Shown: in pieces, positions 27,894 through 36,669 of the stretch | Position numbering within the stretch: position 1 is the stretch's first letter | Layout: every line of letters starts with the position of its first letter | Source of the DNA: MFD09286-c1 sp963701015 | GTDB lineage: Bacteria; Bacteroidota; Bacteroidia; Bacteroidales; DTGW01 | NCBI GenBank assembly: GCA_963701015.1 | Contig: OY969556.1 | Span: 3,348,001 to 3,412,000 of the forward strand | Direction of reading: 5' to 3' | DNA length: 64,000 nucleotides | Made by a program: the position numbers and the translations under genes | Notes under the pieces: generated by a model | Told to the model about the DNA's origin: nothing | Seen by the model: the letters and a program-made list of their open reading frames with translations, nothing else | Databases searched by the model: none

Positions 27894-28769
27894 TTATTGG
27901 TATCTCAAAGGCCTTCCAATCCGTAATAATGACTTTCTCGACATTCCGTTTAACCTACATAAAGCATTAATGGATGTACCATAACGTATTGCTATTCTGC
28001 CCAGTGTATCACCTCTTCGAATGGTGCAATATTTGGCTTTTCTTAAATCAATTAAATATTCAAAATTCTGTCGGCTTAAAGCTAATGTATCAGTTTTAAG
28101 TTTATAGTTTTCAAAATCGATAAAGCAATTTGGGTCAAAAGGTTCGCCAAGGAAGCGTGTCTCAAAATGCAAATGTGTCCCGGTAGAATGCCCGGTACTG
28201 CCTCCCAACCCAATTAATTCTCCTGATTTCACTTTCTGGTCGATATTGACTTTAATTTTTGATAAATGACCGTAAATAGTTTCTAATCCTGAAGGATGCC
28301 GTATTACGACAACATAGCCAAAGCCATGCCTATCATATTTTGTAACCCTAACAATTCCATCCATGGCAGCATATACCGAATCTCCTTTCTGCAGTTTAAT
28401 ATCCATCCCGTAATGCCATAACCACCTGCGCTTTCCAAATCCGGAAGTTACATAATTCTTAAACGGAAAAGTGAAATATAAATGCTTTGAAGTATCCTGG
28501 ATAACAATGTTAATAGTATCCTTCATATCTTTTGAATCGAAATGCCCCGAATTGATCATCTTATTATCCCATGCAAAAGTATCAACACCCTGAAACAAGG
28601 TGTCTATATTAGCCTGGAAATCGGATTCCTGTTGTTCCGATGCCGGAATACTATCCAGTGAGGTTGTGTCTTGTTTAGAAGATGATTTATTATTGAAATG
28701 AAATTCGGATTTTAATTGATTAGTATAGAGATTTGCTGTAAAAACCAGGATTAGAATTTTCAATTTCAT
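27894..28769 (-). CDS. M23-family metallopeptidase with C-terminal LysM domain
   Basis: A 291-aa exported peptidoglycan endopeptidase-like protein. A signal-like N-terminus (KLKILILVFTANLY) is followed by a linker, then the LytM/M23 domain at about residues 100-215: HYGMDIKLQKGD holds the first His/Asp ligands, VIRHPSGLETIYGHLS the next, and GSTGHSTGTHLHFE the HxH. The LysM domain (CTIRRGDTLGRIAIRYGTSINALCRLNG) at about 245-289 binds glycan strands. With the key ligands intact it is likely an active D,D-endopeptidase. It follows the beta-lactamase-fold gene after 3 bases, and the pair must be cotranscribed. Confidence 0.92.
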   Translation of the reverse strand: MKLKILILVFTANLYTNQLKSEFHFNNKSSSKQDTTSLDSIPASEQQESDFQANIDTLFQGVDTFAWDNKMINSGHFDSKDMKDTINIVIQDTSKHLYFTFPFKNYVTSGFGKRRWLWHYGMDIKLQKGDSVYAAMDGIVRVTKYDRHGFGYVVVIRHPSGLETIYGHLSKIKVNIDQKVKSGELIGLGGSTGHSTGTHLHFETRFLGEPFDPNCFIDFENYKLKTDTLALSRQNFEYLIDLRKAKYCTIRRGDTLGRIAIRYGTSINALCRLNGMSRKSLLRIGRPLRYQ

Positions 28770-28772
28770 AGG

Positions 28773-30119
28773 TTATCGGATTTTTTTTGATTCTACAATA
28801 TTTTTTAAATTGGTCAAATCAGGTTTATACTTTCGTGGCCTTTTCAAATCGTATTGATAAACAGTCCTGCCAAGTTCCTGCAAAAAAGGAAAACCTAAAG
28901 TGTGGTATCGGTAATTGGCAACGTCAAAAATTCCACATTGGTTGTTATAAATAACCGCTGCCAGCATAAATTCCACATTGTTTTTAAAATCTACAATGTA
29001 AGCGCAATCGCTCAGGTAACCCGACAATTGTCCGACAATATTGAATATCCTGATGGTTGTATCAGTAATGCTGGCAAAACTGTCGGTTCCAAAATATAAG
29101 TATTTTTTACGGTTATCACGGAAATTCTCGATATTATGATATTTTGGGAATTCACTTTCGCGTGGATACATACTCATATATTTGTAAAGAAAAGGATAAT
29201 CATTGTCATCTATTTTAAAACGTTGCCTTTTCGGAAATGAATTTGGGAAATAAATCCGCAACATCATATCATGAATATCTTGTAATGGAAGATTATTGAA
29301 AAAAGTAAAATCGCGTGGTTGTAATACCAGTTTGTCGCTGTCGTCAATGTATCCTTCCCCTTTCATAATAGCACCTAAAGGATTTTTAAAAGTATCTTTG
29401 TTTTCGACCAAAGGTTGGGAATACAATACTTTTCCAGAAGCATCCAAAAATGACATTGGGTTTGTAAATCGGTTACTATTTGCATCGCAATCATTAAACC
29501 TTTGTATAATCATTGCCTTTTTAAAGCCCATTTGCCAAAGCCTTTCATTTATTTGTCGCTGGCCAAGGAATTCGAAAAGCCGGTTATATGAATTGTTGTC
29601 ACTAACCAACATTATTTTCTTAATATAATTGGCAACACAAACAAGGCTATCCGGGGCAATTGTGTCTTTTATTTCAGGTTTTTCACAAGTATAAGCGCTG
29701 TCGTACCGCATCCTGGTATATTTATCAATCCCAAGTTTGCTTAAACGCTTAATCTTTTCTAAAGTAAGCATTGTAACAGGCAATTTTGACGTACTTGCGC
29801 CACAAAAATATTCATTATCATTTAAATGATAGGTATATTCTTTAAACGAAGGTCTGTTTTTCTTATCCCTGTCTATTTGTGTATATATGATCTGAATTTC
29901 AAATTCCTTCGATGAGTCAATATAATTCCTAAAAAAATCCGGATTTGCATTTAATATTTGCAAAATTAAATTTGAAGTATCTTTTACCAAATGGATAGAA
30001 TTACTTGCAGGGGCTAAAGAAATTTCTTTTTTATTTGATGCACCATATAATAGGCTAAAAGTTGTGCACAAACCCATTATGAGTAAAAGAAACCTCTTTT
30101 TTCGAAAGTTAAATTTCAT
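28773..30119 (-). CDS. Serine hydrolase of the beta-lactamase/transpeptidase fold, exported
   Basis: A 448-aa protein with the start at ATG 30119 (MKFNFRKKRFLLLIMGL, a signal anchor or peptide). The class A-like motifs are SxxK as STSK (about residue 108) and SDN as VSDNNSYNR (about 171). A clear KTG triad motif is missing; the corresponding segment reads VGQLSGYLSD. That, and the large inserts, argue against a true antibiotic beta-lactamase and for a peptidoglycan-directed or other esterase-like enzyme. It is encoded between an unknown lipoprotein and an M23-LysM peptidase on the same strand. Substrate unknown. Confidence 0.8.
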   Translation of the reverse strand: MKFNFRKKRFLLLIMGLCTTFSLLYGASNKKEISLAPASNSIHLVKDTSNLILQILNANPDFFRNYIDSSKEFEIQIIYTQIDRDKKNRPSFKEYTYHLNDNEYFCGASTSKLPVTMLTLEKIKRLSKLGIDKYTRMRYDSAYTCEKPEIKDTIAPDSLVCVANYIKKIMLVSDNNSYNRLFEFLGQRQINERLWQMGFKKAMIIQRFNDCDANSNRFTNPMSFLDASGKVLYSQPLVENKDTFKNPLGAIMKGEGYIDDSDKLVLQPRDFTFFNNLPLQDIHDMMLRIYFPNSFPKRQRFKIDDNDYPFLYKYMSMYPRESEFPKYHNIENFRDNRKKYLYFGTDSFASITDTTIRIFNIVGQLSGYLSDCAYIVDFKNNVEFMLAAVIYNNQCGIFDVANYRYHTLGFPFLQELGRTVYQYDLKRPRKYKPDLTNLKNIVESKKIR

Positions 30120-30177
30120 CCTAATATTTAGCAAAATTATATCTCCTCCATAATTTAAAGCAAAATGGCACTAGAAC

Positions 30178-31338
30178 CTATTGCTTTCTGATTGCCATTA
30201 ACAAATTTGACTTTGGACTATAACCAATTCTAAAATGAAGGGGTTTAACTTTTTCAGTTTTAAAAGCATCGAAATAATCGGGTTCAAAAAATTCTTCGAA
30301 AAGTTTAATAGGTTTGGTATAAGTACCATATAGCTGGATTTTCCATTTATCCTTCTTAAAAAATTTATATCCAATACCTGAATCGTCTTGTAGAATCATG
30401 GCCGATTTATCAAAACAAGTATTTCGTATAATTGAAAAATATGATTTATGCATCAGGTATGTAGCTGATTTCACAAATGTTACCGAATTATTATCAATTT
30501 TCGATAAATATTTCAGAAATGGTTTATTTTGCGAAAGTGCTGGATCAGCAAGGTTGGTTGATAAATATTCAATGCTCTTTATTTTATTCGATCCTTTATC
30601 ACGGTATAAAATTTCAACTGCCGTTGCAGGATTTAATTTATTTGCAGGTTTTAATTTTCCTTCCTTGTTCAGATATTCAGGTGTAACTTTCACCAGTTCC
30701 TTTCCGGCTTGAGCTACAAATAACATTATAATTGGTGCAGTTCCATCAATTTCTTTATTATTGAGTTCAGTTTTCATATCAATAGTGCGAAAAAAGCTTA
30801 ATTGCATGACATTTTCAATAGACTGCTTATATAATTCTAGTATATTGCTTAAACTATCTTTAGCAGTGCTATCAATTTGTGGTGTAGTTCCAGGTCCTTC
30901 GAGCCCAATAAGTATCATTTTCTCAACATTTGGGAACATTATATTCGCAAACAAAAAGTCGGGACCACTGAATGGGTAAAATAAAGTTTTAATGGTATCA
31001 TAAGGTGCTTTAATTTCATTGTGCGAAAATGCCTTATACCTTTTCGAAACAGAATCAAAACGGCTCCAGGCATTTTGTGCAACAGATGAAAATTCTGTCC
31101 ATTCAGGAGTTTGTGTTAGATCATATAATTGCGATTCTTTATCAACAGGTGCACCCATTATAAATTTACCAATATCATTCAATCGTTCAAATGCCAAAGT
31201 AGCCGAATCTTTAGGTTGTTCTACTTTAATTGAATCGGAGGAACTTGTATTTTGCTTATTGTTTGTTGCGTTATTAGCGCATGAAGCAATTGAAACTGCT
31301 ATAATTGTAATTATTGAAATAGGAAATAATTTTCGCAT
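30178..31338 (-). CDS. Uncharacterised lipoprotein
   Basis: A 386-aa protein not assigned to a known family. The N-terminus is a lipoprotein signal (lipobox Cys20, VSIASC) followed by an Asn/Ser/Thr-rich linker of about 30 residues. The rest is a globular domain with few cysteines. I recall similar unannotated lipoproteins in Bacteroidota with the FYPFSGPDFLFAN segment, but no function. It begins 13 bases downstream of the APC permease and lies 58 bases before the beta-lactamase-fold gene, so the four genes probably share a transcript. A cell-envelope role is inferred from the neighbours only. Confidence 0.75.
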   Translation of the reverse strand: MRKLFPISIITIIAVSIASCANNATNNKQNTSSSDSIKVEQPKDSATLAFERLNDIGKFIMGAPVDKESQLYDLTQTPEWTEFSSVAQNAWSRFDSVSKRYKAFSHNEIKAPYDTIKTLFYPFSGPDFLFANIMFPNVEKMILIGLEGPGTTPQIDSTAKDSLSNILELYKQSIENVMQLSFFRTIDMKTELNNKEIDGTAPIIMLFVAQAGKELVKVTPEYLNKEGKLKPANKLNPATAVEILYRDKGSNKIKSIEYLSTNLADPALSQNKPFLKYLSKIDNNSVTFVKSATYLMHKSYFSIIRNTCFDKSAMILQDDSGIGYKFFKKDKWKIQLYGTYTKPIKLFEEFFEPDYFDAFKTEKVKPLHFRIGYSPKSNLLMAIRKQ

Positions 31339-31351
31339 TTTTTATAAATAT

Positions 31352-32674
31352 TTAATTCTTACTATTTTTCTTTTCAATTAAAATGTTTATTGCGTAAAGT
31401 ATTGACCCTGAAAACACTGTAATAAATGCCATCAATGATTCATATGGTCTTTGGAATATAAGATATACCAATGTCCAGGCAGTTAGTGCAAGGAATATTA
31501 CAGGAACCACAGGATAACCCAAGGTTTTATAAGGTCTTTCGGCATCAGGGAATTTATGACGATGCACGAAAACACCCATAACTGTCATAAATGTAAATAG
31601 GCTCAGGGTTACACCAGCATAAGTCAAAACACTTTCAAAAGTTGAAGTTACAATAAGCAAAAAACTTATACCATATTGTAATAATAAAGCGTTTACAGGG
31701 GTTCCTCTTTTTGATTTCTTTGATAAGAAACGCAATACAGTTAAATCTTCCCCCATAACTTGTGAAACACGTGGCCCTACGAACACCATGGAACTAACAG
31801 TGGAAACAAGCAAAATTGAAATAAGCATAGACATTAGATTCCCACCAGTGAGCCCAAATATTTTATTAGCAGATATATAGCCAACTTCAACCTGGCCTTT
31901 CAATTCATTTATAGGTGCTGTTAAAAGAAAAGTAAAGTTCAGCATTAAATATAAGCCTGTAACAATAAGCGTACTTATCAGCAAGGATTTTGGGATTGTT
32001 TTTTGTGGGCGTTCAATTTCACTAGCTATGTAAGCCGATGCGTTCCAACCTGAAAATGCATAACTAACAAAAATAAGGGAAACAACAAACTCCGGTTTCA
32101 AAAACTCACGAAAACTAAAAGTTTTAATTGAACTACTCATATCTTGAAAATGTGGAGTTATAAGAAATCCACAAAAAACAAAAAATAATATTAATATAAT
32201 TTTGAAACTGGTAAAAACTGTTTGGAAATTGCCTCCGATTTTAACATCATATGAATGTATAATTGTAATAACAGATACGACAACAAGTGCTACAACTTCA
32301 GGTGAAATTGTTGGAAAAACCCTTGAAGTATAATTACCTAATGCCATAGCGGCCAAAGCAACTGGTGCCGCAAAACCAACTACAATTGATACCCAACCCG
32401 ATAAAAAACCAACCCAGGGATGATATATTTGTGACAAATAATGATACTCGCCTCCCGATCGGGGCATTGCAGCTCCAAGTTCACTATATACGAGCGAACC
32501 ACATAAAGCAATAATCCCTCCAATAACCCATAATGATAATATGGCTACAATATTTTGTGTTCCTTCGAGCTGAAAACCAAGTGAAGTAAAAACGCCGGTA
32601 CCAACCATATTGGCAATTACAAATGCCGAAGTTGTAACCAGCCCTATTTTTTTAATCTTTGAAAAGTCTGCCAT
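31352..32674 (-). CDS. APC-superfamily amino acid permease
   Basis: A 440-aa integral membrane protein with about 12 hydrophobic helices. The substrate-binding start of TM1 reads FVIANMVGTGVFTSLG (the GxG turn of APC transporters). TM3 and TM6 features follow (GGEYHYLSQIYHPWVGFLSGW, SYAFSGWNASAYIASEIERPQKTIP). It likely imports amino acids with a cation; the substrate is unknown. It is the first gene of the envelope run, and the next gene starts 13 bases after its stop. An inverted repeat at 32699-32721 lies 25 bases upstream of the start codon and could control it. Confidence 0.9.
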   Translation of the reverse strand: MADFSKIKKIGLVTTSAFVIANMVGTGVFTSLGFQLEGTQNIVAILSLWVIGGIIALCGSLVYSELGAAMPRSGGEYHYLSQIYHPWVGFLSGWVSIVVGFAAPVALAAMALGNYTSRVFPTISPEVVALVVVSVITIIHSYDVKIGGNFQTVFTSFKIILILFFVFCGFLITPHFQDMSSSIKTFSFREFLKPEFVVSLIFVSYAFSGWNASAYIASEIERPQKTIPKSLLISTLIVTGLYLMLNFTFLLTAPINELKGQVEVGYISANKIFGLTGGNLMSMLISILLVSTVSSMVFVGPRVSQVMGEDLTVLRFLSKKSKRGTPVNALLLQYGISFLLIVTSTFESVLTYAGVTLSLFTFMTVMGVFVHRHKFPDAERPYKTLGYPVVPVIFLALTAWTLVYLIFQRPYESLMAFITVFSGSILYAINILIEKKNSKN

Positions 32675-32698
32675 TAAAAATAGTTAGGAATTTACGGA

Positions 32699-32721
32699 CG
32701 CTAAAATAGTATTTTTTAGCG
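32699..32721. promoter_or_regulatory. Inverted repeat before the APC permease
   Basis: CGCTAAAA (32699-32706) and TTTTAGCG (32714-32721) are perfect 8-base arms with a 7-base spacer, 25 bases upstream of the permease ATG. Its size and place fit a repressor operator or a leader hairpin. Confidence 0.4.
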
Positions 32722-32772
32722 AATGGGATGATAATTCTAAAATTTGTATATAAAATTTAACGTTACGAAAAT

Positions 32773-32796
32773 AAAAAACCTGCATAAATGCAGGTT
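32773..32796 (-). terminator. Intrinsic terminator after the M23 gene
   Basis: AACCTGCA and TGCAGGTT around a 4-base loop, followed by TTTTTTA on the minus strand, 23 bases after the M23 stop. Confidence 0.8.
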
Positions 32797-32818
32797 CTAA
32801 ATTATATTGTATGAATAT

Positions 32819-33790
32819 TTAATCTAATGCCTGACCAGTATTGTTAGCAATTTTATTCATCTGATCGAGTTGTTCAGGTGTTAAATCATTAAATAAATAA
32901 TAGATAGGATTTACCTTTTCACCATTTTTAATTACTTCATAATGTAAATGCGGGCCGGTTGAGAGTCCAGTGCTTCCAATTAAACCTATAATTTCTCCGC
33001 GTCTTACTTTTTGACCTTTAACAACTTTAAAGGCACTTAAATGACAATAGTGAGTTTTAAGTCCAAAGCCATGATCAATAATAATATTGTTTCCATAGCC
33101 CCTGTATGAACTTTCAACACTTTCAACTACACCATCACCGGTAGCATAAACTTCAGTACCAATAGGTGCTGCAAAATCCAAACCTGGATGCAATTCTCTT
33201 GTTTTATAAATTGGATTTATACGCCATCCATAACCTGAAGAAGTTCTTTCCAAGCCTTTATTCACTACAGGTTGAATAGTCGGTAGGCATTTAAGCATTT
33301 CCTCTTTATTAAGCGCTAAAGGAATTAACTGATCGTACGATTTTGACTGCACATAAGTCTGTTTGAGTATCTTATCTAACTTTTTGGCAGTAGCAATAAC
33401 AAGGCTTGAATTTTCAAAACCTTCGAGGTCAGTATATCGGTTCACCCCACCAAAACCTGCTTCTCTTACTGAGCGAGGTATTGGTTCTGCTTCAAAAATT
33501 GTCCGATAAATATTATCATCTCTTTGTCTCAAATCATCCAACACTGATGCAACCTGATCGAGTTTACGTTGCATTATTTCATACTGAAGCTTCATTTGTT
33601 CATTTTCACGTTTCAAAATTCTTTCCTTTGGTGAATCGAAAAAACGAGAAAATACAAAATAAAAAGCTAGAGAAATAACAATACCGGCAAAGAAGTAGGT
33701 GCTTAATTTAACCAATAACTCCTTAACCCCTAGCCTGATACGCGCAAAACTTAGCGATTCAGGGTCAAAGTGGTATTTACTTCTAGACAT
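32819..33790 (-). CDS. M23-family metallopeptidase, membrane anchored
   Basis: A 323-aa protein without LysM. A cytoplasmic N-terminus, then TM at about residues 32-50 (TYFFAGIVISLAFYFVFS), then a coiled coil at about 55-95 (RENEQMKLQYEIMQRKLDQVASVLDDLRQRDD), then the LytM domain at about 180-300. Metal ligands are visible in ELHPGLDFAAPIGT and YGNNIIIDHGFGLKTHYCHLS, with GSTGLSTGPHLHYE at the end. The TM-coiled coil-LytM order is like that of MepM and division-linked activators. It is divergent from alaS, with a strong promoter match at 33839-33870 and its own terminator. Confidence 0.92.
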   Translation of the reverse strand: MSRSKYHFDPESLSFARIRLGVKELLVKLSTYFFAGIVISLAFYFVFSRFFDSPKERILKRENEQMKLQYEIMQRKLDQVASVLDDLRQRDDNIYRTIFEAEPIPRSVREAGFGGVNRYTDLEGFENSSLVIATAKKLDKILKQTYVQSKSYDQLIPLALNKEEMLKCLPTIQPVVNKGLERTSSGYGWRINPIYKTRELHPGLDFAAPIGTEVYATGDGVVESVESSYRGYGNNIIIDHGFGLKTHYCHLSAFKVVKGQKVRRGEIIGLIGSTGLSTGPHLHYEVIKNGEKVNPIYYLFNDLTPEQLDQMNKIANNTGQALD

Positions 33791-33838
33791 AATGTATTGG
33801 TTTAGTGTAAATTAATCTAAATTGTTAGTAATTTGGGA

Positions 33839-33870
33839 CAAATCTAAATGAAATAAATTAATTTTACAAA
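33839..33870 (-). promoter_or_regulatory. Promoter of the M23 gene
   Basis: On the minus strand TTTG (33867-33870), 20 bases, then TAGATTTG (33839-33846): an exact match to the Bacteroidota consensus, about 49 bases before the start codon. Confidence 0.65.
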
Positions 33871-33999
33871 CTTTTTGAGCTAAATGTGTGAATTACAAGC
33901 TATTTAGAGTTAGATATTTTTAAATCTCCTTACATTGCTTGGTTTATATATATTTAGCAGTTTATCTTTTAATATTTATTTAGAAATAGATAGAAATTT

Positions 34000-34551
34000 A
34001 TGAATTCGAACGAGATTAGAGAATCCTTTTTTAATTTTTTTAAAACAAAACAGCACGAAATTGTTCCTTCTGCCCCAATGGTGGTGAAGAACGACCCTAC
34101 ATTGATGTTTACAAATGCAGGGATGAACCAGTTTAAAGATATTTTTCTTGGTAATTCGCCGGTAAAATATCCACGGATAGCCAATACACAGAAATGCCTC
34201 AGGGTGTCAGGTAAACATAACGATTTGGAGGAAGTTGGGCATGACACTTATCATCATACTATGTTTGAAATGCTTGGCAATTGGTCGTTTGGGAATTATT
34301 TTAAACAAGAAGCAATTGCTTGGGCATGGGAATATCTAACAGATGTTTTGAAAATTGAAAAAGACAGGTTATATGTTACAATTTTTCAAGGCGATGAAGC
34401 CGAAGGACTTGAGCGTGATTCAGAAGCTTATAATTATTGGGCTGAACACATTTCAACCGATAGGATCATTAATGGAAATAAAAAAGATAATTTTTGGGAA
34501 ATGGGTGATACCGTGCTTGTGGCCCATGTTCCGAAATCCATGTGGATATAA
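34000..34551 (+). CDS. alaS: Alanyl-tRNA synthetase, 5' part (frameshifted)
   Basis: The first 171 codons are normal Ala[42 protein letters not shown] (motif 1 area), [31 protein letters not shown], up to DNFWEMGDT. AlaRS then normally continues [10 protein letters not shown]. Here five bases (34513-34517) stand where the family needs six, so this frame runs on into [12 protein letters not shown] and stops at 34551. The next ORF carries the rest of the enzyme in the other frame. Since AlaRS is essential, a one-base sequencing or assembly deletion is the simplest explanation; a true lesion or programmed shift would be remarkable. Confidence 0.93.
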   Translation: MNSNEIRESFFNFFKTKQHEIVPSAPMVVKNDPTLMFTNAGMNQFKDIFLGNSPVKYPRIANTQKCLRVSGKHNDLEEVGHDTYHHTMFEMLGNWSFGNYFKQEAIAWAWEYLTDVLKIEKDRLYVTIFQGDEAEGLERDSEAYNYWAEHISTDRIINGNKKDNFWEMGDTVLVAHVPKSMWI

Positions 34552-36623
34552 GAAATAACAGTGAACGAGAAAAACTTGATGGAAAATCGTTGGTAAATGC
34601 AGGTCATCCTTTGGTGATTGAAATTTGGAACAATGTATTTATGCAATATAACCGCAAAGCGAATGGTCAACTCGAATTGCTACCGGCCAAACATGTTGAT
34701 ACAGGAATGGGATTTGAACGTTTATGTATGGTTGTTCAGAAGAAACAATCGAATTACGATACCGATGTATTTACTCCTATAATTGATGAAATAAGCAAAC
34801 TTTCGGGTTTCAAATATGGTTCAGGAGGAATGGTTGATATTGCAATGCGAGTTATTGCCGATCATTTACGTGCAGTCTCATTTGCCATTGCCGATGGTCA
34901 ATTACCTTCGAATAACAAAGCAGGCTATGTAATCCGTCGAATACTGCGAAGGGCAGTGCGATATGCTTACAGCTATCTGAATCAAACCGAACCATTTATT
35001 TGCAAACTTATTCCGGCTTTTGCCAACCATATGGGCAATGCCTTTCCCGAATTAAAAGCACAGCAAAAATTAATTATCCAAGTAATTGCTGAAGAAGAAC
35101 ATGCCTTTCTAAAGACGCTTTCAACAGGTATCGGTCTTCTGGAACAATTAGTCGAAAAAGCGAAGGCAGAAAAAACTGAAATAATAAATGGTAAATCGGC
35201 ATTCGAATTGTATGACACTTTTGGGTTTCCGCTCGATTTAACTGAATTAATATTGAAGGAACAATCCATGACAGTTAATCGTGCAGAATTTGATTCAGAA
35301 ATGGCCAAGCAAAAATCGCGTTCACGAAATGATGCGGTTGTTGAAACTGATGACTGGGTTGTGGTTAACCCAAATGAAACTGCTGAATTTATTGGATATG
35401 ATTATCTGGAAGCGGAAGTAAGTATAACAAGATATAGAAAAGTTGCTGCCAAAGGCAAAACCTTTTATCAATTAGTTTTTAACCGTACGCCATTTTATGC
35501 CGAAAGCGGCGGACAAATTGGTGACACAGGAACCATTGAAGGTAGTGGTGAAATAATTTCAATTTTCGATACAAAAAAAGAGAACAATTTGACAATTCAT
35601 TTTGCTGAAAAATTACCAAAGAACACGGCTGCAAATTTTAATGCAAAAGTTAATCCAAAAAACAGGCTCGATACTGCCAGCAACCATTCTGCAACCCATC
35701 TTTTACACCAGGCATTACGTGAATTTTTAGGCAAACATGTTGAACAAAAAGGTTCGTTGGTAAGCCCTGATTATTTGCGTTTCGACTTTTCACATTTTCA
35801 GAAAATGACAGAAGATGAGATTTGTAAGGTTGAAGCATTTGTAAATGAGCGAATAAGGATGAATTTACAACTCGAAGAAAACAGATCGGTGCCATTCGAT
35901 GAAGCAAAAAAATTGGGAGCAATGGCTTTATTTGGTGAAAAATATGGGAATGTTGTAAGGGTAATAAAGTTTGGTGATTCCGTGGAACTTTGCGGAGGAA
36001 CCCATGTTCAGTCGACCGGACAAATCAGTTATTTCAAAATAATTTCAGAAAGTGCTATTGCTGCCGGAATAAGAAGGATTGAAGCAATTTCAGGTACAAA
36101 ATTTCAGGAATATTTGCAAAAGCAAGAAAATTTAATTGAACAGGTGAAAGTATTATTACGAAACCCCCAGGACATTTTGCGAAGCCTTGAATCTGTAATT
36201 ACCGAAAATTCTGCTTTACAAAAGAAATTGGAGGAATTTGAAAAAGAGAAATTGAACAATTTAAGGAAGGAGTTGGTTTCTACAATTATAAAAATTGGCG
36301 ATATAAACGTTATTGCCGGAAATGTTGCAGTTGAGTCGGCAAATTCGCTTAAAGATCTAGCGTTTCAGTTAAAAGGTTTTGCACCCAATATTTTTGTTGT
36401 ACTTGGAACCGAAATTGATGGGAAAGCTAATTTGGCTGTGATGATTGCAGATGAATTAGTGGAACAAAAAAAGCTAAATGCCGGAGTTATTATCCGTGAA
36501 ATTGCAAAAGAAATTGATGGTGGCGGTGGTGGTCAGGCTTTTTTCGCAACAGCAGGAGGCAAAAAACCCGAAGGAATTGATAAAGCGATTGCAAAGGCCA
36601 AAGAAATTATTTCAAAAATATAA
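34542..36623 (+). CDS. alaS: Alanyl-tRNA synthetase, main part (frameshifted)
   Basis: Continues AlaRS in the +2 frame. The homologous peptide is already readable from about 34518 ([14 protein letters not shown]), upstream of the first in-frame GTG at 34542. The combined length of about 875 aa equals a full bacterial AlaRS. Recognised parts: [30 protein letters not shown] (motif 3), the editing domain with [12 protein letters not shown] and [11 protein letters not shown], and the C-Ala domain ending [15 protein letters not shown]. All later domains are intact. It charges tRNA-Ala with alanine and clears mischarged Ser/Gly. The next gene starts 46 bases downstream on the same strand. Confidence 0.93.
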   Translation: MDIRNNSEREKLDGKSLVNAGHPLVIEIWNNVFMQYNRKANGQLELLPAKHVDTGMGFERLCMVVQKKQSNYDTDVFTPIIDEISKLSGFKYGSGGMVDIAMRVIADHLRAVSFAIADGQLPSNNKAGYVIRRILRRAVRYAYSYLNQTEPFICKLIPAFANHMGNAFPELKAQQKLIIQVIAEEEHAFLKTLSTGIGLLEQLVEKAKAEKTEIINGKSAFELYDTFGFPLDLTELILKEQSMTVNRAEFDSEMAKQKSRSRNDAVVETDDWVVVNPNETAEFIGYDYLEAEVSITRYRKVAAKGKTFYQLVFNRTPFYAESGGQIGDTGTIEGSGEIISIFDTKKENNLTIHFAEKLPKNTAANFNAKVNPKNRLDTASNHSATHLLHQALREFLGKHVEQKGSLVSPDYLRFDFSHFQKMTEDEICKVEAFVNERIRMNLQLEENRSVPFDEAKKLGAMALFGEKYGNVVRVIKFGDSVELCGGTHVQSTGQISYFKIISESAIAAGIRRIEAISGTKFQEYLQKQENLIEQVKVLLRNPQDILRSLESVITENSALQKKLEEFEKEKLNNLRKELVSTIIKIGDINVIAGNVAVESANSLKDLAFQLKGFAPNIFVVLGTEIDGKANLAVMIADELVEQKKLNAGVIIREIAKEIDGGGGGQAFFATAGGKKPEGIDKAIAKAKEIISKI

Positions 36624-36669
36624 ATTTCAGATAATTAAGCTTTCAAAGGTTTCACCAATATCAACTATA

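Noticed and set aside
28773..30119. Antibiotic beta-lactamase call
   Set aside because: No KTG motif, large inserts and a cell-wall gene neighbourhood.
34434..36623. Minus-strand ORFs inside alaS and other long genes as hidden genes
   Set aside because: They are composition shadows with no recognisable motif or start signal.
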